Shown: piece after piece, positions 1 through 11,004 of the stretch
How positions within the stretch are numbered: position 1 is the stretch's first letter
How the letters are laid out: every line of letters begins with the position of its first letter
NCBI GenBank assembly: GCA_025738555.1
Contig: JAOVFP010000017.1
Location: 2,170,001-2,234,000 of the forward strand
Reading direction: 5' to 3'
Source of the DNA: Cyathus striatus
Lineage: Eukaryota > Basidiomycota > Agaricomycetes > Agaricales > Nidulariaceae
DNA length: 64,000 nt
Notes under the pieces: generated by a model
What the model was told of the DNA's origin: nothing
Seen by the model: only the letters and a program-made list of their open reading frames with translations
The model's database searches: none
Position numbers and translations under genes: made by a program

Positions 1-1584
1 CAAGGCAAAGCCAGAACACAAATGGGCATGTAGAATGTGGTATGTGTTTGTAGCGAAGTCGATGTAACATGGAGGGTGGTGACAAGGAAGGATCCCAAAG
101 TTGATGTTCCCCGGGAAACACTTTACGGAGTAAGAGAGAGAGGGAGAGACCATGACGAAAGGCTGAAGATAGGGTATTCCGGTTGATGTTCAATGTACGT
201 GATTGGACGAAAGTGTATCTGTCTGCAAACTCAGAATTTCAGGCATAACATACATATCAAAACGATAGTACGTACTTCATCAATTACCATTGAATCTCTA
301 CAGGTGCAAAAGGAATGTTGGGTGGTGGTCTCATCATAGTAGCCCCTACAACTAACAGTTCACCATCCGACCTCTGCCCTGAATCACACACTGATTCCCG
401 CCCCCACGACCAGCGTCGTATCACACCTGAAACGTTATTCACAGGCCTGTAAATTGCTTTCCTTGCCTACCGCTAAACGCTGAGCGCTCAGACCAACATA
501 GGTAGGGTCATCGAATTGGCCCTTGGGGATTCGGGAGCTCGGTGATGATGGCAATCGAACCAGTTGAGATGTTGCACACGGAACACGTCAAAAGAGGTCA
601 CCAGGAAGTACGAGTGTGCGAAGTAGGTGGGGGTGGGGGTTGGAGGGACAATGTAGGCATACTGGGTGACGTAGCCAATCTTGGCACACGTTGTGGTGGT
701 AAGTGTGGGGGACGATTCGGAGGTGAACACCAGGAGACGAAGAGGGGGATTGTAGGAGTTGAAGAGTAGCTCAGAATGAATTTTTGTGCGGCAGTGCCCC
801 GCATACGGCAGAGGCAGAGAGTGGAGAGACACTAGACCGCTATACTTTCAGATGTACAGTTGAAAAAGAGAATGGATGAGCCTATAACTATCCGCAACGT
901 CAGTACTTCAAACATTTCCACATATCGCTGGGAATACCTCAGGTTGGTATATTCGCACTGCGCAGCACTTTCGTGATCACGATTGTTAGGACTCTTTGAC
1001 ACTTGATTTATCTTGATAGAGCTTTGGCTCGATTTTCCCTCGATTGCCCTCGACGGAATTTTCACCGGGTCTGAATGGGTAACATTGCCAAATGAACAGG
1101 GAAAAAGTGGACGAGCAGGAAAGTTAGTGGTGAAGACGAGAACGAGGGAAAAGGATCTGAGACGAGTGAAATTCGTCAGCGGTCACAGGATTGTCACAGG
1201 ACTCCAGCCAATCAGGTTGAGATCCCGTTCATGAACCTGTAAATCGCCTTATACGGAAATCAGACGTCCCTATAACCCAACTACCTTAAAAGGTAGTGGG
1301 AATAATTCCTTGTAGCAGTTTCTGACAGACGTAAGTAGTTAGAGGTTTCAATTGAGCCATAGCACGGTTTATTGATTAGATACAAGTTCGCTTCAAAAGA
1401 CATTTTCTTGGGAATTCATCAATCATAGATCTAGTGGTTAACTTTCTGCTTTCCACATGGACAGCAGACAATTTCTGAAGTCTAGATATCAATCATTAAG
1501 TTAACAGTTACAGCTATACATAGTTCCGTTCGACCGCCCCAATTTAAGCACCAAGTACGTCCATACCGGTGTCTGTCCTCTTAA
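1..1584. other. No recognisable gene; left edge
   Basis: I recognise no gene here. A minus-strand open frame at 488-832 (114 codons, Ser/Thr/Pro-rich, no domain I know) is the only sizeable one, and it has no convincing splice context. The last few hundred bases lead into the inverted F-box fragment that becomes readable near 1585. Confidence 0.4.
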
Positions 1585-2250
1585 TCAAAATCTCACATTA
1601 CGACACTGAAAATCACCCAGACCGACTTTGATAATGTAACCTACGTGCTGGATTTTCTTCATTGCCCAGGTCTTCGACAGCTCCACCTTCATTGTACTAC
1701 AAAAAACGAGTTCTTCTCCTTTATGGATCCCACTCCTTATGAAATTGCGGAATCGAACTGGCCCAAAGTTTCGAGCTTTTTAAAGAGGTCCGGATGTCCT
1801 CCTCTCGAAATTCTAGAGTTGGAGGCTTATTCATTCACTGATACCATCATGTCTGTTCTTGAAGAACTACCGACGCTCCAGAAGCTGTCACTAGTCGAAA
1901 AAGAAGCACACAATGCACATTTCATTTGTCTTACAGAGAAACTCGGCTCTGACTTTGATCCCCGATTTAACATCAAGTCCAAGACAGCATTTCTCCCATT
2001 GCTCAAGGAACTGCGCTACGTTTCCTCTCACCAGTGGTACGGCGATGCGGGTCGTGCCACAATTCTCTTACCCATGTTCCTCAGAATGCTGCATAGTCGG
2101 CATTACGCACCAGGGTTGTCACGTTTGGAGGTTTTCAGCGTGACGATGAATTTTTTGTATAATGACACCGGCCCGGCGGAAGTTGAAGTGTTGAACGGCT
2201 ACAAGGGGCTTATAAGAGACGGGATGCGGGTAAGGCGACAAGATCGGAGG
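1585..2250 (+). pseudogene. F-box/LRR protein, C-terminal half (detached)
   Basis: The frame is open from 1585, just after a TAA at 1582, and reads as the LRR-like C-terminal half of an Agaricomycete F-box protein. It contains the segments ITTLKITQTDFDNVTYVLDF, LDFLHCPGLRQLHL and PPLEILELEAYSF. No F-box and no proper ATG precede it, and the frame would need a GTG at 1645. Homologous-looking sequence stops near 2245; beyond that the frame runs antisense to the minus-strand F-box fragment at 2250-3010. The two pieces are complementary halves of one protein pointing toward each other. I infer one gene broken by a local inversion; two independent decayed paralogues are the alternative. Confidence 0.6.
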
Positions 2251-3010
2251 AGAATTTACTCTGGAACCAGATATACTGTTCAGATACATTTAAGAAGTGA
2301 CAATGTACGAGATTTTGTGAGGAAGCACGGAGGACTCGAATGACTCCTTGTCTGGGTAGGCAAACGTGCAAAGAGACAAATTGGCGCCATGGGAGCTGGA
2401 TAGCATGACGGGTACATCCAGTCATCATTGAAAATGTTTGAAGTTTTGGGGCGATGCGAAACATGTCCATTCCTGATAGTAGCCTTTTATTGCTACCATT
2501 ACCCACTAGCTGTTCGAGATGAAGCGACCGTAGCAGCGGAAGGCGACCTTTGACATTTCCGAGCAACGTCCGAAACTCGTCTTCCGGCTCCAGAATCATG
2601 CAGATATCGAGACACTCCCATCTCTCGCAATGTTCTATAAGCATCTCGAGTGCAAACCATACCTGACCCAAAGGAAGCTTCCATGCATGGTTTATGTCCT
2701 CGACACCAAAATATACCGACAACGGGTGATCCTTCGAGTTTGTTAGATATAAGTCCAGTAACTTTAACTTCAGAGTTCGATGTGTGGAGGATAGTTGAAG
2801 GAATATGGAGGACCATAATCTCGGTGTTGTCCATGCGACGTTGTACCATGTTCTGCATACGGATCCGAGCGTCAGAGGGTCGGAGGTGGTAGTCTTCGTT
2901 AGATGTCGTCGGTCATCGAATCTGACGCTGCATGCTGTAATGAATATCTCGCGGAGAATGTCGTAGGGTATGCGGGGAGTGAAGGTGGGGTTGGATAGCT
3001 GGGCGAACAT
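2250..3010 (-). pseudogene. F-box protein, N-terminal half
   Basis: It starts with ATG at 3010 and contains an F-box at residues ~10-55 (RIPYDILREIFITAC, then SVCRTWYNVAWTTPRLWSSI). The usual spacer follows, with LRR-type motifs such as LPLLRSLHLEQLVGNG and, near residue 230, SQNLVHCHF, which ends the N-terminal module in this family. The open frame stops at 2210 after about 266 codons, roughly half of the 450-550 aa typical for these proteins. The missing half lies next to it on the opposite strand. F-box proteins are SCF ubiquitin-ligase substrate receptors; with no C-terminal repeats this one is probably non-functional. Confidence 0.65.
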
Positions 3011-3611
3011 GACGGGTTGGATGTGCGTTGGCCAGAGAACTTACGCTTTTTTTTGTGAGCCTGTGACTCAGTTCCCTACATGGTTTAATGATCACAATTA
3101 GTACAGTAAAAGACATCTGATGTGCATGATGCTTACCGGTCACTGTTAAGTTATCGCATCTGGTTGAATGTCAGATATAGAGTTGACATTGTGTGAGATC
3201 TAAAACGATATTTTAGAAACGCATCAACTTGATCATGATGATGTACGAAACCTGTTTGCAATTTGGAGAGTATCATTTATTGAAAGGGCTTGGGCATGAG
3301 CTTTGAAACTTTGAAGAGTTACTAGGAAGAAACAATTTGGTTCAAGATGGGAGGCGAGAGCAAGTAAGTAATCGGGCAGGAGCGAGGCAGGTGCCAGAAA
3401 ACATATCTACGTACTTAGGTAAGTGAATTATGTAAGCCAGCTACTACTCACGACCCCTCGCATTCATGACTAGTTCAACATGACGTTGAGCCTCGTTGAG
3501 CTCGAACCTCTTGCGAACCTCAACTTCAATCTCTGCAGCTGGCATTTTAGATACCCTATAACCTCCGGACGATACTTATACACTATCATGACCCCTAACC
3601 ATCTTGTCAAT
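3011..3611. other. Intergenic, no gene seen
   Basis: This lies between the minus-strand F-box start and the plus-strand APN1 fragment and could hold divergent promoters. I see no further coding sequence or repeat. Confidence 0.4.
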
Positions 3612-4310
3612 ATGACAAAAACTCGTCGCGCAAGCGCACTCGCAATAGCTACCACCGAGGATCTCCCCGAGCTGCCCGTGAAAAAGTCAAGCTGGACAAG
3701 GAGGAAGCTATTGTGACTGTGGAAGGAGATGCGAAAACAAAGGTAGTCTTTGTCTTTTTGAAGGAAATACTAGCACTAAGTAAGCTCTTTTGAAGAGACT
3801 GCAGATCATAGTTCCAGTACAGTCGCAACGAAGACCAAGCGCACCGCAAAGAAAATCAAAGCCGCCACGAACGAAGTTGACAAAAGTGCGCTTTTGAAAC
3901 GCGTGTCATGTTGCTGGAAAGTCGGAGCTCATGTACCGTCCAGTGGAGGAGTGGAAAATGCTGTGATCAACGCTGCTACCATTGGGTGCGACTTTCGTTC
4001 TCTTGAGGTTCGAACTGGGGTAACTGATGTGGTACAGAGCCAACGCATTCGCGTTACTCGTCAAGTCGCAGCGTAAATGGGTGTCTCCACCTATGCCAGA
4101 AACTTATATTAGTGATGTGGTACTTCCTCATGGAAGCCAATTTGGGCAACCCAGACGCGTGAGTTGTATACTTCCCTTCATTGTATCTATAACTTACGTG
4201 CGGGGTGTGAAAAGAGAGAAAAGTCTTACCAGTGCTTCCCGAACGGCTTGAAACGATGCAAAGCACTGGATTTGAAGACGTACATTTTCCGATCTAGTGT
4301 GGGCGCGAGC
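3612..4310 (+). pseudogene. APN1: AP endonuclease 1 (endonuclease IV family), N-terminal half
   Basis: Spliced reading gives a Lys-rich leader and then WKVGAHVPSSGGVENAV, NAATIGANAFALLVKSQRKW and SPPMPE, the diagnostic N-terminal blocks of the endonuclease IV family, which cleaves DNA at abasic sites. An intron at ~3989-4040 restores IGANAFA exactly. Damage follows. About 20 residues are missing before VLPHGS; a frameshift splits PHGS from NLGNPDA (~4137-4157); after an apparent intron the frame resumes as KSYQCFPNGLKRCKALDLK (~4222-4280), and a stop follows near 4335. The leader also seems frameshifted near 3660. The C-terminal half is on the minus strand at 5309-6137. I judge this a dead gene; the cell must have another APN1 copy elsewhere (inference). 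Confidence 0.75.
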
Positions 4311-4495
4311 CTCGAGTACATCTTGCGCTGTGTTTAAATCCCTGTAAGTATAGCATATATCATGGGAGAAGTGCAGGAGGCCTCGAGCATCATTTTATGA
4401 TGGCGAAGCAAGCTAAGTAGCAAAATGAATCTCACCTTTTATAATCCATTTGGATAGATTATCAGGTAGTCACTCGACTTAAGAAAACTCAAGAA

Positions 4496-4987
4496 CTATC
4501 TCGGGGGTTTTAAGGATTGCCCATCAACATCCTCAAGGTAGTTAACGATTTCCCCATCCGTTTGGTGGATGGGATCAACCTACAAGGAGTAAAAAAGACG
4601 AGATACACTGCTAATGCAGTGAGTGCATAACGCATGGACAAGGAATGTTATACTCACCTGGCGAAAGCTAGCCCTCGGAAATGAAGGCTGTGGGTTTAAG
4701 TTTACAGTAAACGGAATAAAGCTCCTCCCATGATTGTTATTAAACTGCAGATTTATTAGATCATAGATATACAGCTCAAGTTGAGGCTTGGTTGAGGCTT
4801 CGAACCGCTTAGCATCGCAAGCTTTGCGTTTTGTTTGCGTCGGGGATAAATTCGATAAAACACCTGTTTGTTCGACGACACTATAAGCTTCTGATCCAAA
4901 CAACAACCCGGTATCTGGGTCTGAGGTCCAGGAGGCTGGCAATGGGCTTGGGTTTAGAGTAAAACTTGTGCAACACTTTGATATCAT
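4496..4987 (-). CDS. Small two-exon gene, unrecognised protein (137 aa)
   Basis: Exons 4987-4658 and 4579-4496 join in phase: the donor is CAG|GTGAGT, the acceptor TTGTAG, and the stop TAG at 4496. The 137-aa product has no signal peptide, TM segment or motif I recognise, and it ends in an acidic stretch around EIVNYLEDVDG. Upstream sequence to about 5230 has short open stretches that might be extra 5' exons, but I could not join them, so the start is uncertain. The gene sits between the two inverted APN1 halves and may have been carried in by the same rearrangement. It may not be expressed. Confidence 0.35.
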
Positions 4988-5308
4988 CGACTACAGAAAG
5001 GAGGGCGTTCGTAATAGACACAGGCTAGTATATTCTGAGGATATAGATCTGCAGCCACAAGAGCGGAGTTAGCAGAAAATCCACTGCGCTATCCTGGAGT
5101 CGAAGAGTGACGTAGAAAGTTGACCGTTGGCGTCCAAACATCGGGAGCTCTAGGGACAGGAAGGCCCCAGCATGTTGCATTCAGCCGCAAATGTAGTAGC
5201 CTGAGATTCGAGCAAGAGAAAGGTCACTGAACCATCCTTTACCTACGAATCAAAGTCAGCGTATGCACTACGCAGAGCCCACAAAAACAGGATCCACAAA
5301 CCATTCTC

Positions 5309-6137
5309 ACTAGGCCTTCTTCCCTTCTGCAATTCTCCGCGCAGGCGCCTTCCTCCCTTTCACAGCTTGTCCCACAACCGTCGTAGTCATCATCATCGTC
5401 GTCCACCTCGTCACTTTTTTCATCTTCGTCGTCTAATTCAGCCCTTCTTCCCCTTTGTTACCCCTTTCCCATTTGCCTTCGCTACCTTCGTAGCCTTTCG
5501 CGCAGGCGCCTTGGTAAACTTCTTGACTACCACTTCTTCTTCCTCCTCTTCCTCCTCCTCCTAAGCATCTTTCTTCTTCCCCTTCCCCTTCTTCGCAGCC
5601 CTCTTCGCAGCATTGACGGCCTTAACAGCGCTTCTACCCGCAGCTTTAACAGGTTCCTCAATCTCAACCTTCAACTTCGCCGTCTCCTCCACTATCCCGC
5701 TATTCCCTATCCCCCGAAATCCTCTGTAGAACATCCATCTCCTTTCCCCATACCTCCTTTGGTATTTCAAAGCTCACTGTTTCGAGGATGAGGGGGATAC
5801 ATTGCATACGTGTGTCGTTTAGGGTGTGGCTGAATGCTGAGAGGGTCACGTGACCCCTGCGGAGGAAGGAAGGAGAAGGAGGGGGTTAGGTTAGATATCG
5901 ACTTGCTGGAGAGACGGAGAGGAACGTACGGTCCTATATTCTCATATCTATCCTTCTTCGATCCCAGGTCGGCTTTCGAGTCGTTCAGGTGCATACTGCG
6001 GAGGTACGATATACCCACTATTAGAGTCATACTTCGACACTAGGATATACGGTTAGCATTTGTTCTAAGAGCGCAGAAGTGACATTACTTGTTTTCGTTC
6101 GTATATTGTACCCCGCCGTAAACGCATGGTCTAGAAA
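5309..6137 (-). pseudogene. APN1: AP endonuclease 1, C-terminal half (inverted)
   Basis: Read on the minus strand with introns at ~6060-6108 and ~5863-5930, it gives [64 protein letters not shown] and VWGKEMDVLQRIS. These are the metal-binding and C-terminal blocks of endonuclease IV in order. A Lys/Ala-rich and Glu/Asp-rich tail follows, as in other fungal Apn1 proteins, but it is interrupted by a stop at ~5561 and by frame changes. A one-base shift also lies between SKYDSN and VGISYL (~6025). About 70 residues that should connect it to the plus-strand N-terminal half are absent. Evidence for identity is strong; that an inversion produced the arrangement is inference. Confidence 0.75.
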
Positions 6138-6503
6138 ATAGAAAGGGCTAGAGACTTAGAGTGAAGGAAGAAGAAAAGGACACACTGACTGGAACTTTCA
6201 AGTGTCTTGAGGAGCACTGGAACTTCACTAACTCCTCTCTCTGTTATCACCTGTGCGGCGTGCCCCATCCTCCAGCCTCCAGCCTCCGACGAAGACCCAT
6301 CAAGGCCTCACCCCCATCTCACCCGCCTGCGCCTAGCAATCCACAATCACGCCTTTCCTCAAATGCACTGATCCCTCTACATCATCCGTTGTTCAGAACG
6401 GTTCATCCACGAGTCAATTCGTCGAGACTTGATCCAGATCTCAAGAGATTGATTCGCAAACTAAATCTCGTGTAGATAAGCTGTTACATGTCTTTTATGA
6501 GGA
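6138..6503. other. No recognised gene
   Basis: A Pro/Ser-rich open frame runs at 6161-6475 on the plus strand, but its only start is GTG and it has no homology I can see. It could be 5' leader or a decayed upstream exon of the gene that starts at 6504. Confidence 0.3.
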
Positions 6504-7389
6504 ATGCTCTGTTCAATGGACCTACTACTGCACACGTTCCTTTTTGATGAAGCTAAAGCGATGCACAAAGAAGCGGAAGAAGAAGGTCTTCTTCCACCAG
6601 GAAGTCCTGAGGCTGAATATATCAAGGCGATGCTAACAACGTAAGTTTATCATTTTACTTCGTTGTTTTAGTATAAACTTGTTCATTCCCGAATTCTATA
6701 AGGCTCGAGCAAAAAATGCTTTCTCTGATAGACGATACAAATAGCAGGATTACATTATCTGACGAAGTTTTCGCGATGCTCCGAGGACTTACCAGGGATA
6801 TCAATCGAGGAATGATAGAAGTTAAAATATTTAAATCGGCTATAACAGTGAGGAGCTATATCTTTTATACCATTCTAGCGCAAGGTTTTGATAATTTGGA
6901 TTAGACCACAAGCGAGGAGCAAAGGCTTCGCAGAAAGGTGTCGACTCAGTTGATGTCGCACATCTTAATGTGAGACAAATAGACAGTCGTGTTCAAGAAG
7001 AAGGTATATTGCCTCTGGTTTAAATTGGAGCACTATGTTTATCTGGTTATTGTCACAAAAATATAGACATACCTGTCCCACCAGCAGCCTATGCGGGTTC
7101 CCCGAGGCCGTACACTACGACCTTACACCCTGCTCATGCCTTCTCTAGGCCTCAGCCGCCATTACCTCTGCACAATGGCTGTAAGAAATAATGATTTTCG
7201 CCTATACAAGACTCACAGCTTTTTATCATCTCAGCTAAGGTAGCCCCATCGTCTTGGAGTCATATCTCTTTGCACATTCCATTTACGAAGCTACAGCGGA
7301 CACTTGAGTATCGTTTGATGAAATCTCGTCAGCCTTCTGCACCTCAGACAGCGGAACTATTCCCAGACATGGCGTCACTTCCAGTGTAA
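6504..7389 (+). CDS. Unrecognised five-exon gene (206 aa)
   Basis: Exons 6504-6640, 6703-6847, 6934-7003, 7067-7180 and 7235-7389 join in one frame (621 nt, stop TAA at 7387). All introns have GT...AG ends and are 52-86 nt. The start could instead be the ATG at 6516 (202 aa). The product has an acidic N-terminal helix-forming region (HKEAEEEGLLPPGSPEAEY), a middle section with LEQKMLSLIDDT, a Pro-rich stretch coded by exon 4 and a Ser/Pro-rich C-terminus. It has no signal peptide or membrane segment. No family is recognised. The closing of five exon phases argues for a real gene rather than chance frames. Confidence 0.6.
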
Positions 7390-8171
7390 CGTAATTTAGT
7401 TGCGTGGCGTATCTTACGCTCTACGTACCCAAGTAATATTTCTTATGCTTCCATCTTTTACTTGTACCTATTATATTCAATGAGACCGCAGGACATACTA
7501 AGGCACGTCCAAATATGTAGAAACACATACTGCTCAGAATGATAATAAGAATATGTGTATATTATTCTTTATGAAGATGTTACCTGAGAAACCAATCATC
7601 AATCATATTTCAATATGCTGGCTCTTATAATGTGATCGATAAAAGAAGGAATGTTGGGTAAAATAGATTTTGTCTGATAAAGATGACAAACACGGGCGGT
7701 CTAGTGGTTGGATTTTTCCAATTTCGCATGATGTATTTTACAACTGAATTTGTATTATTGGCAGTTTTCCTGAAAAACACTTATCGCAGCTGCCATGTGA
7801 GAAGTATAATGTGTTTGTCAAAAACCTAATAAAACTCAGGAAAAAAACCTCCATTCTAAGAAAAGGTTAAGTAGACGTTGACGGCGCATGCCGTGCTTCC
7901 TACGGACGCACTGAGGGATCATGGGCTTTGTGGAAAAGACTCTACACTATGATAGAAGAGCGTAAAATGGCAAAGAGAAATTGTACCACTCGAAAATCAT
8001 GAAGACATATGAGGTACTGATGGTACTAAGCAAGTTGTTACATTTGCGAATGACAGAAACTAATTGGAAACTAATATAAAATTCATGTCACGCTCAAAAA
8101 CGCCGAATAGCCGGTCGAAGACTCACAAGTAAGTATCTAGTAATTCCGGAATGATTATTTTGCAACAATCA
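7390..8171. other. AT-rich intergenic region
   Basis: It lies between two convergent genes. I see no open frame of note, no repeat and no RNA gene; it probably holds 3' untranslated regions. Confidence 0.5.
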
Positions 8172-9420
8172 TCAACGTAAATTGGTGCCGTGTTTTATCC
8201 CTTGTGATTGTATAGTGGTGTTCTGCATGCTGTCTGTATCACCAGTAGTTGTATTCGTTCCAAACCGTAATGTTGAGATTGCATGACGTCCTCCATGACC
8301 AGCGACAGCACTCATGAGAACTTCATGGGTTCTCTCTGACCAAGCTTTCCCATGCGCAACACGGAATGTAATTAGAAGAGGAGCAAGAATCTGCTAGGTG
8401 GGTCACTTCATACTATACAATTGCAGCACATGGTTAACACAGCTTACCTGAACCTGAGACACAATCTGATATAAAATATCAACTTGAATGTCGTTAACAA
8501 AAATTCCAATAACCAACGCTACATCCAAGAGTACAACGAGAAACTGAGATTCAATCACCATTGAGATTATTCCGGTGTAAACAGAACCATATTCTTTTCC
8601 TAATGCTCGCGATACCTGCCTCCGGTGAATTGCAAGACGGAGAACAATCATTGTTGTCACCATGGTATTCAATGTGAATGTCGTGATCCAGTGAATATAC
8701 AGGAAAAGGTTTTGGTTGTCTTCTGCTGATGGTTGATTTTGATTGCTGGAGACAAGAAATATGGTACCCGTTCCTAAACAGGGTGTTTATTGGTGAAAGA
8801 ATAAACGTGTGGACTGCCTCACATACCCACGGACCCGAGCAAAAGTAATATTGCCAGGACTATAGCCAATTTCCACAAAGGCATCCTACAGCCTTGATAA
8901 ATTACTGCACACCGATAAACCTAATGCAAATGCACCAATCGATAAGTAGAAATTACTTAGGTAACGCGAATAAGTATATTGTAATTTAAATGAAACGTAC
9001 GAGAAGTGCATCGGCCCCCCAATTTGAAATCATGTAACCCACATTTTCAAATACTTCCCTCCCAATGGTGGGCACTAAAAACCACCGCACACTGGTACCC
9101 GGGACTGGCACCCCATTCACCTCATTAGGGTATGTTATATATGATTGTGGTGGAACTTTGATGTTGTGGTATACACTGTACATATCTGAAGCAAGGATGA
9201 ATAAGCTCAGTAAGCACATGTACGTTACATATGCAATTAGCAGGATATTCTTTAGACTTGATGTAGGTGTTTTGTCGTCTCGCGAAAGATGCAAGATACA
9301 GAAGAACGAAATTGTCAATATGGCGCCACATATGAGACTGGAAATTATCGTTCCTTGAGCTTGTGCTGCCACTTGAGTGTAGTATTGCTGTGTGCTCGTA
9401 TCGGGCACCTGGGTATCCAT
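8172..9420 (-). CDS. Seven-TM membrane protein of an Agaricomycete orphan family (352 aa)
   Basis: Four exons (9420-9001, 8920-8827, 8773-8448, 8390-8172) join in phase to 1,059 nt with stop TGA at 8172. The protein has a short N-terminus with no signal peptide and then about seven hydrophobic spans, including GAILTISFFCILHL, LAIVLAILLLLGSV, SMVIESQFLVVLLDVALVIG and ILAPLLITFRVAHG. A cytosolic loop between spans 5 and 6 carries HRRQVSRALGKEYGSVYT, and a soluble C-tail rich in Thr/Gly follows the last span. The loop and the motif SQVQILAPLLI are hallmarks of a large, uncharacterised basidiomycete family; its function is unknown, and receptor-like roles are only speculation. A second member lies at 54698-56178. 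Confidence 0.8.
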
Positions 9421-9987
9421 AACTTTCTATCGGTGGTAAGTGGAATAACAAAGCAACCAAATGATAGAAGTATATATGAGGGCAGGCAATACTGTGATAT
9501 GGTTTCCGCTGACAGTGATCAATCACTGTTATAAATCTTTCATTCAGCTGTAAGTATGCTGTTGTCTCCCAGGTAATGATGTTGGAACTGAAGATAAATA
9601 TGGAAGAAATGCCTGGTTTCACAGGCTTCGACGTAGAGGTTGATGATTCCGTTTTGGCAAGGTGTTCCCGGACCATATAGGAAATCGATGGCAGAAAAGG
9701 GTCTTTGCCATTAATTGACCACGGGATCTTGATGGTGGTGCATTTGATGAGTCCGAGGCAATGGGAGCGGCACAGGAGGAATGAAATCAACTTCTTCGCG
9801 AAGAGGCAAGGAATGAGGTTCGAAAGAGAGCGTGTTGTCCGTGATAGCAATGAATGATAGAGTAAAAATGAAAGGAGTATTTAAATAAACTAGAAATCAG
9901 CTAGGAATAAAGTGAGCATAGTAGAAAATAAAATGATATGGAAGGGAAATAGATAGAAAGAGTGACAATGAAAGAAGAAGGCTATAA
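9421..9987. other. Upstream region of the seven-TM gene
   Basis: This AT-rich stretch lies between the seven-TM gene start and the gypsy remnant. It probably holds the promoter. No gene was seen. Confidence 0.45.
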
Positions 9988-10725
9988 TTATGTATCAATA
10001 TCACCTTCCCTGTCATGTGTGAGATCCTCTAGCTCGTCAGGAGGGATATCATTGAGACTGGTGACGGAAATGAAGCGGGGGTCACGTGGATGATATGGAA
10101 CGACACGATACGCTGCATATCAAAGCTTTGAAAGTGTGCCGTCGAGTTCACCTAGGATATAAGAACCACCTTGAGTGCGACGGAGTACGATCATGGGACC
10201 AAGATAGCATGGCTTCGTTTTGTGTCCTATGTCTGAGTCTAGGCGTGAATTTCGAACGAGTATGAGAGAGCCCAATTTAAAGTTGAAGTCGGTCATTGAG
10301 CGAGCAAAGGTTTCTTTGAAATGTCGAACTGAGTCATATCTAGCTTTGAGGACACGTTCCTTGATGCATGCAAGATCAGTAGGACGCTTCTGGAGTTGAA
10401 TAGCGCGGTATGCAATAAGGTCTTCAGTGGAAATAGGGTGCTCAAGACGAGGTGACAGATAAGTTGCTTCTGTGATATCAAATGGAAGCAGTGGTTTGAG
10501 ACCGTGAGCGATAAAATATGGGGAGTACCCAGTAGAATGCTGAATAGAAACACATTCAGCCCAAATTATGGAGTGTACAACCATTGTCCACTTTGAGCGA
10601 TTGCCTTCTGCAGCTTTGAGAAGGGCTTGACGAACGTCAAAGTGTCGTCTCTCCACGAGACCATTAGCCTGTTTGTTATAAGGGGATATGCATATCCATG
10701 CACACGCTCTCGCTATCGTTCATCG
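9988..10725 (-). pseudogene. Ty3/gypsy polyprotein remnant, integrase C-terminal end
   Basis: Reading down from the copia LTR boundary, the minus strand gives ISPYNKQANGLVERRHFDVR, then HSIIWAECVSIQHSTGYSPY and, after a linker, MTDFNFKLGSLILVRNSRLD. These are the end of the DDE integrase core and the C-terminal GPY/F-like module of Ty3/gypsy pol. A TGA at ~10120 interrupts the frame; it then continues as AAYRVVPYHPRDPRF and ends in an acidic tail at 9988. The preceding pol segment (ALEWLSS...) reappears on the far side of the copia element at ~17,490-17,520, so copia inserted into this older element. Confidence 0.8.
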
Positions 10726-10994
10726 TATTGTAATAGTACCTAAATAAATTAGTACTTACCAAGGCATGCAGGCAACTAAGACTTAAGATCACACAATTAG
10801 GAGTGGGGAATGGGGGAATAGATTCACTCTTAATGTACATACAATTTCGTTGTAATTTTATACTAGTTAATATATCTACAACATTCTACATAATTCTACA
10901 TGATGTATTCTACAATGTGCGCATTCTCGGACATACCAGTGAACTTGTTGATGCACGAATGTTCGTGCCGCTTCTGGCTTGCACATGCACAACA
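10726..10994 (-). repeat. Copia LTR, 3' copy
   Basis: It matches 17217-17485 over its whole length with 8 substitutions. It keeps six CpG sites, all lost in the other copy. It is preceded on the minus strand by the polypurine tract at 10995-11003. Confidence 0.9.
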
Positions 10995-11004
10995 CTCCCC
11001 CTCA
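10995..11004 (-). promoter_or_regulatory. Polypurine tract of the copia element
   Basis: The minus strand reads GAGGGGGAG immediately before the 3' LTR, the plus-strand primer site expected in an LTR retrotransposon. It overlaps the pol stop codon (TGA, 11002-11004). Confidence 0.8.

Noticed and set aside
9125..9850. 241-codon minus-strand frame overlapping the seven-TM gene start
   Set aside because: Different phase from the family-supported exon 1 and without homology; starts upstream of the real ATG.
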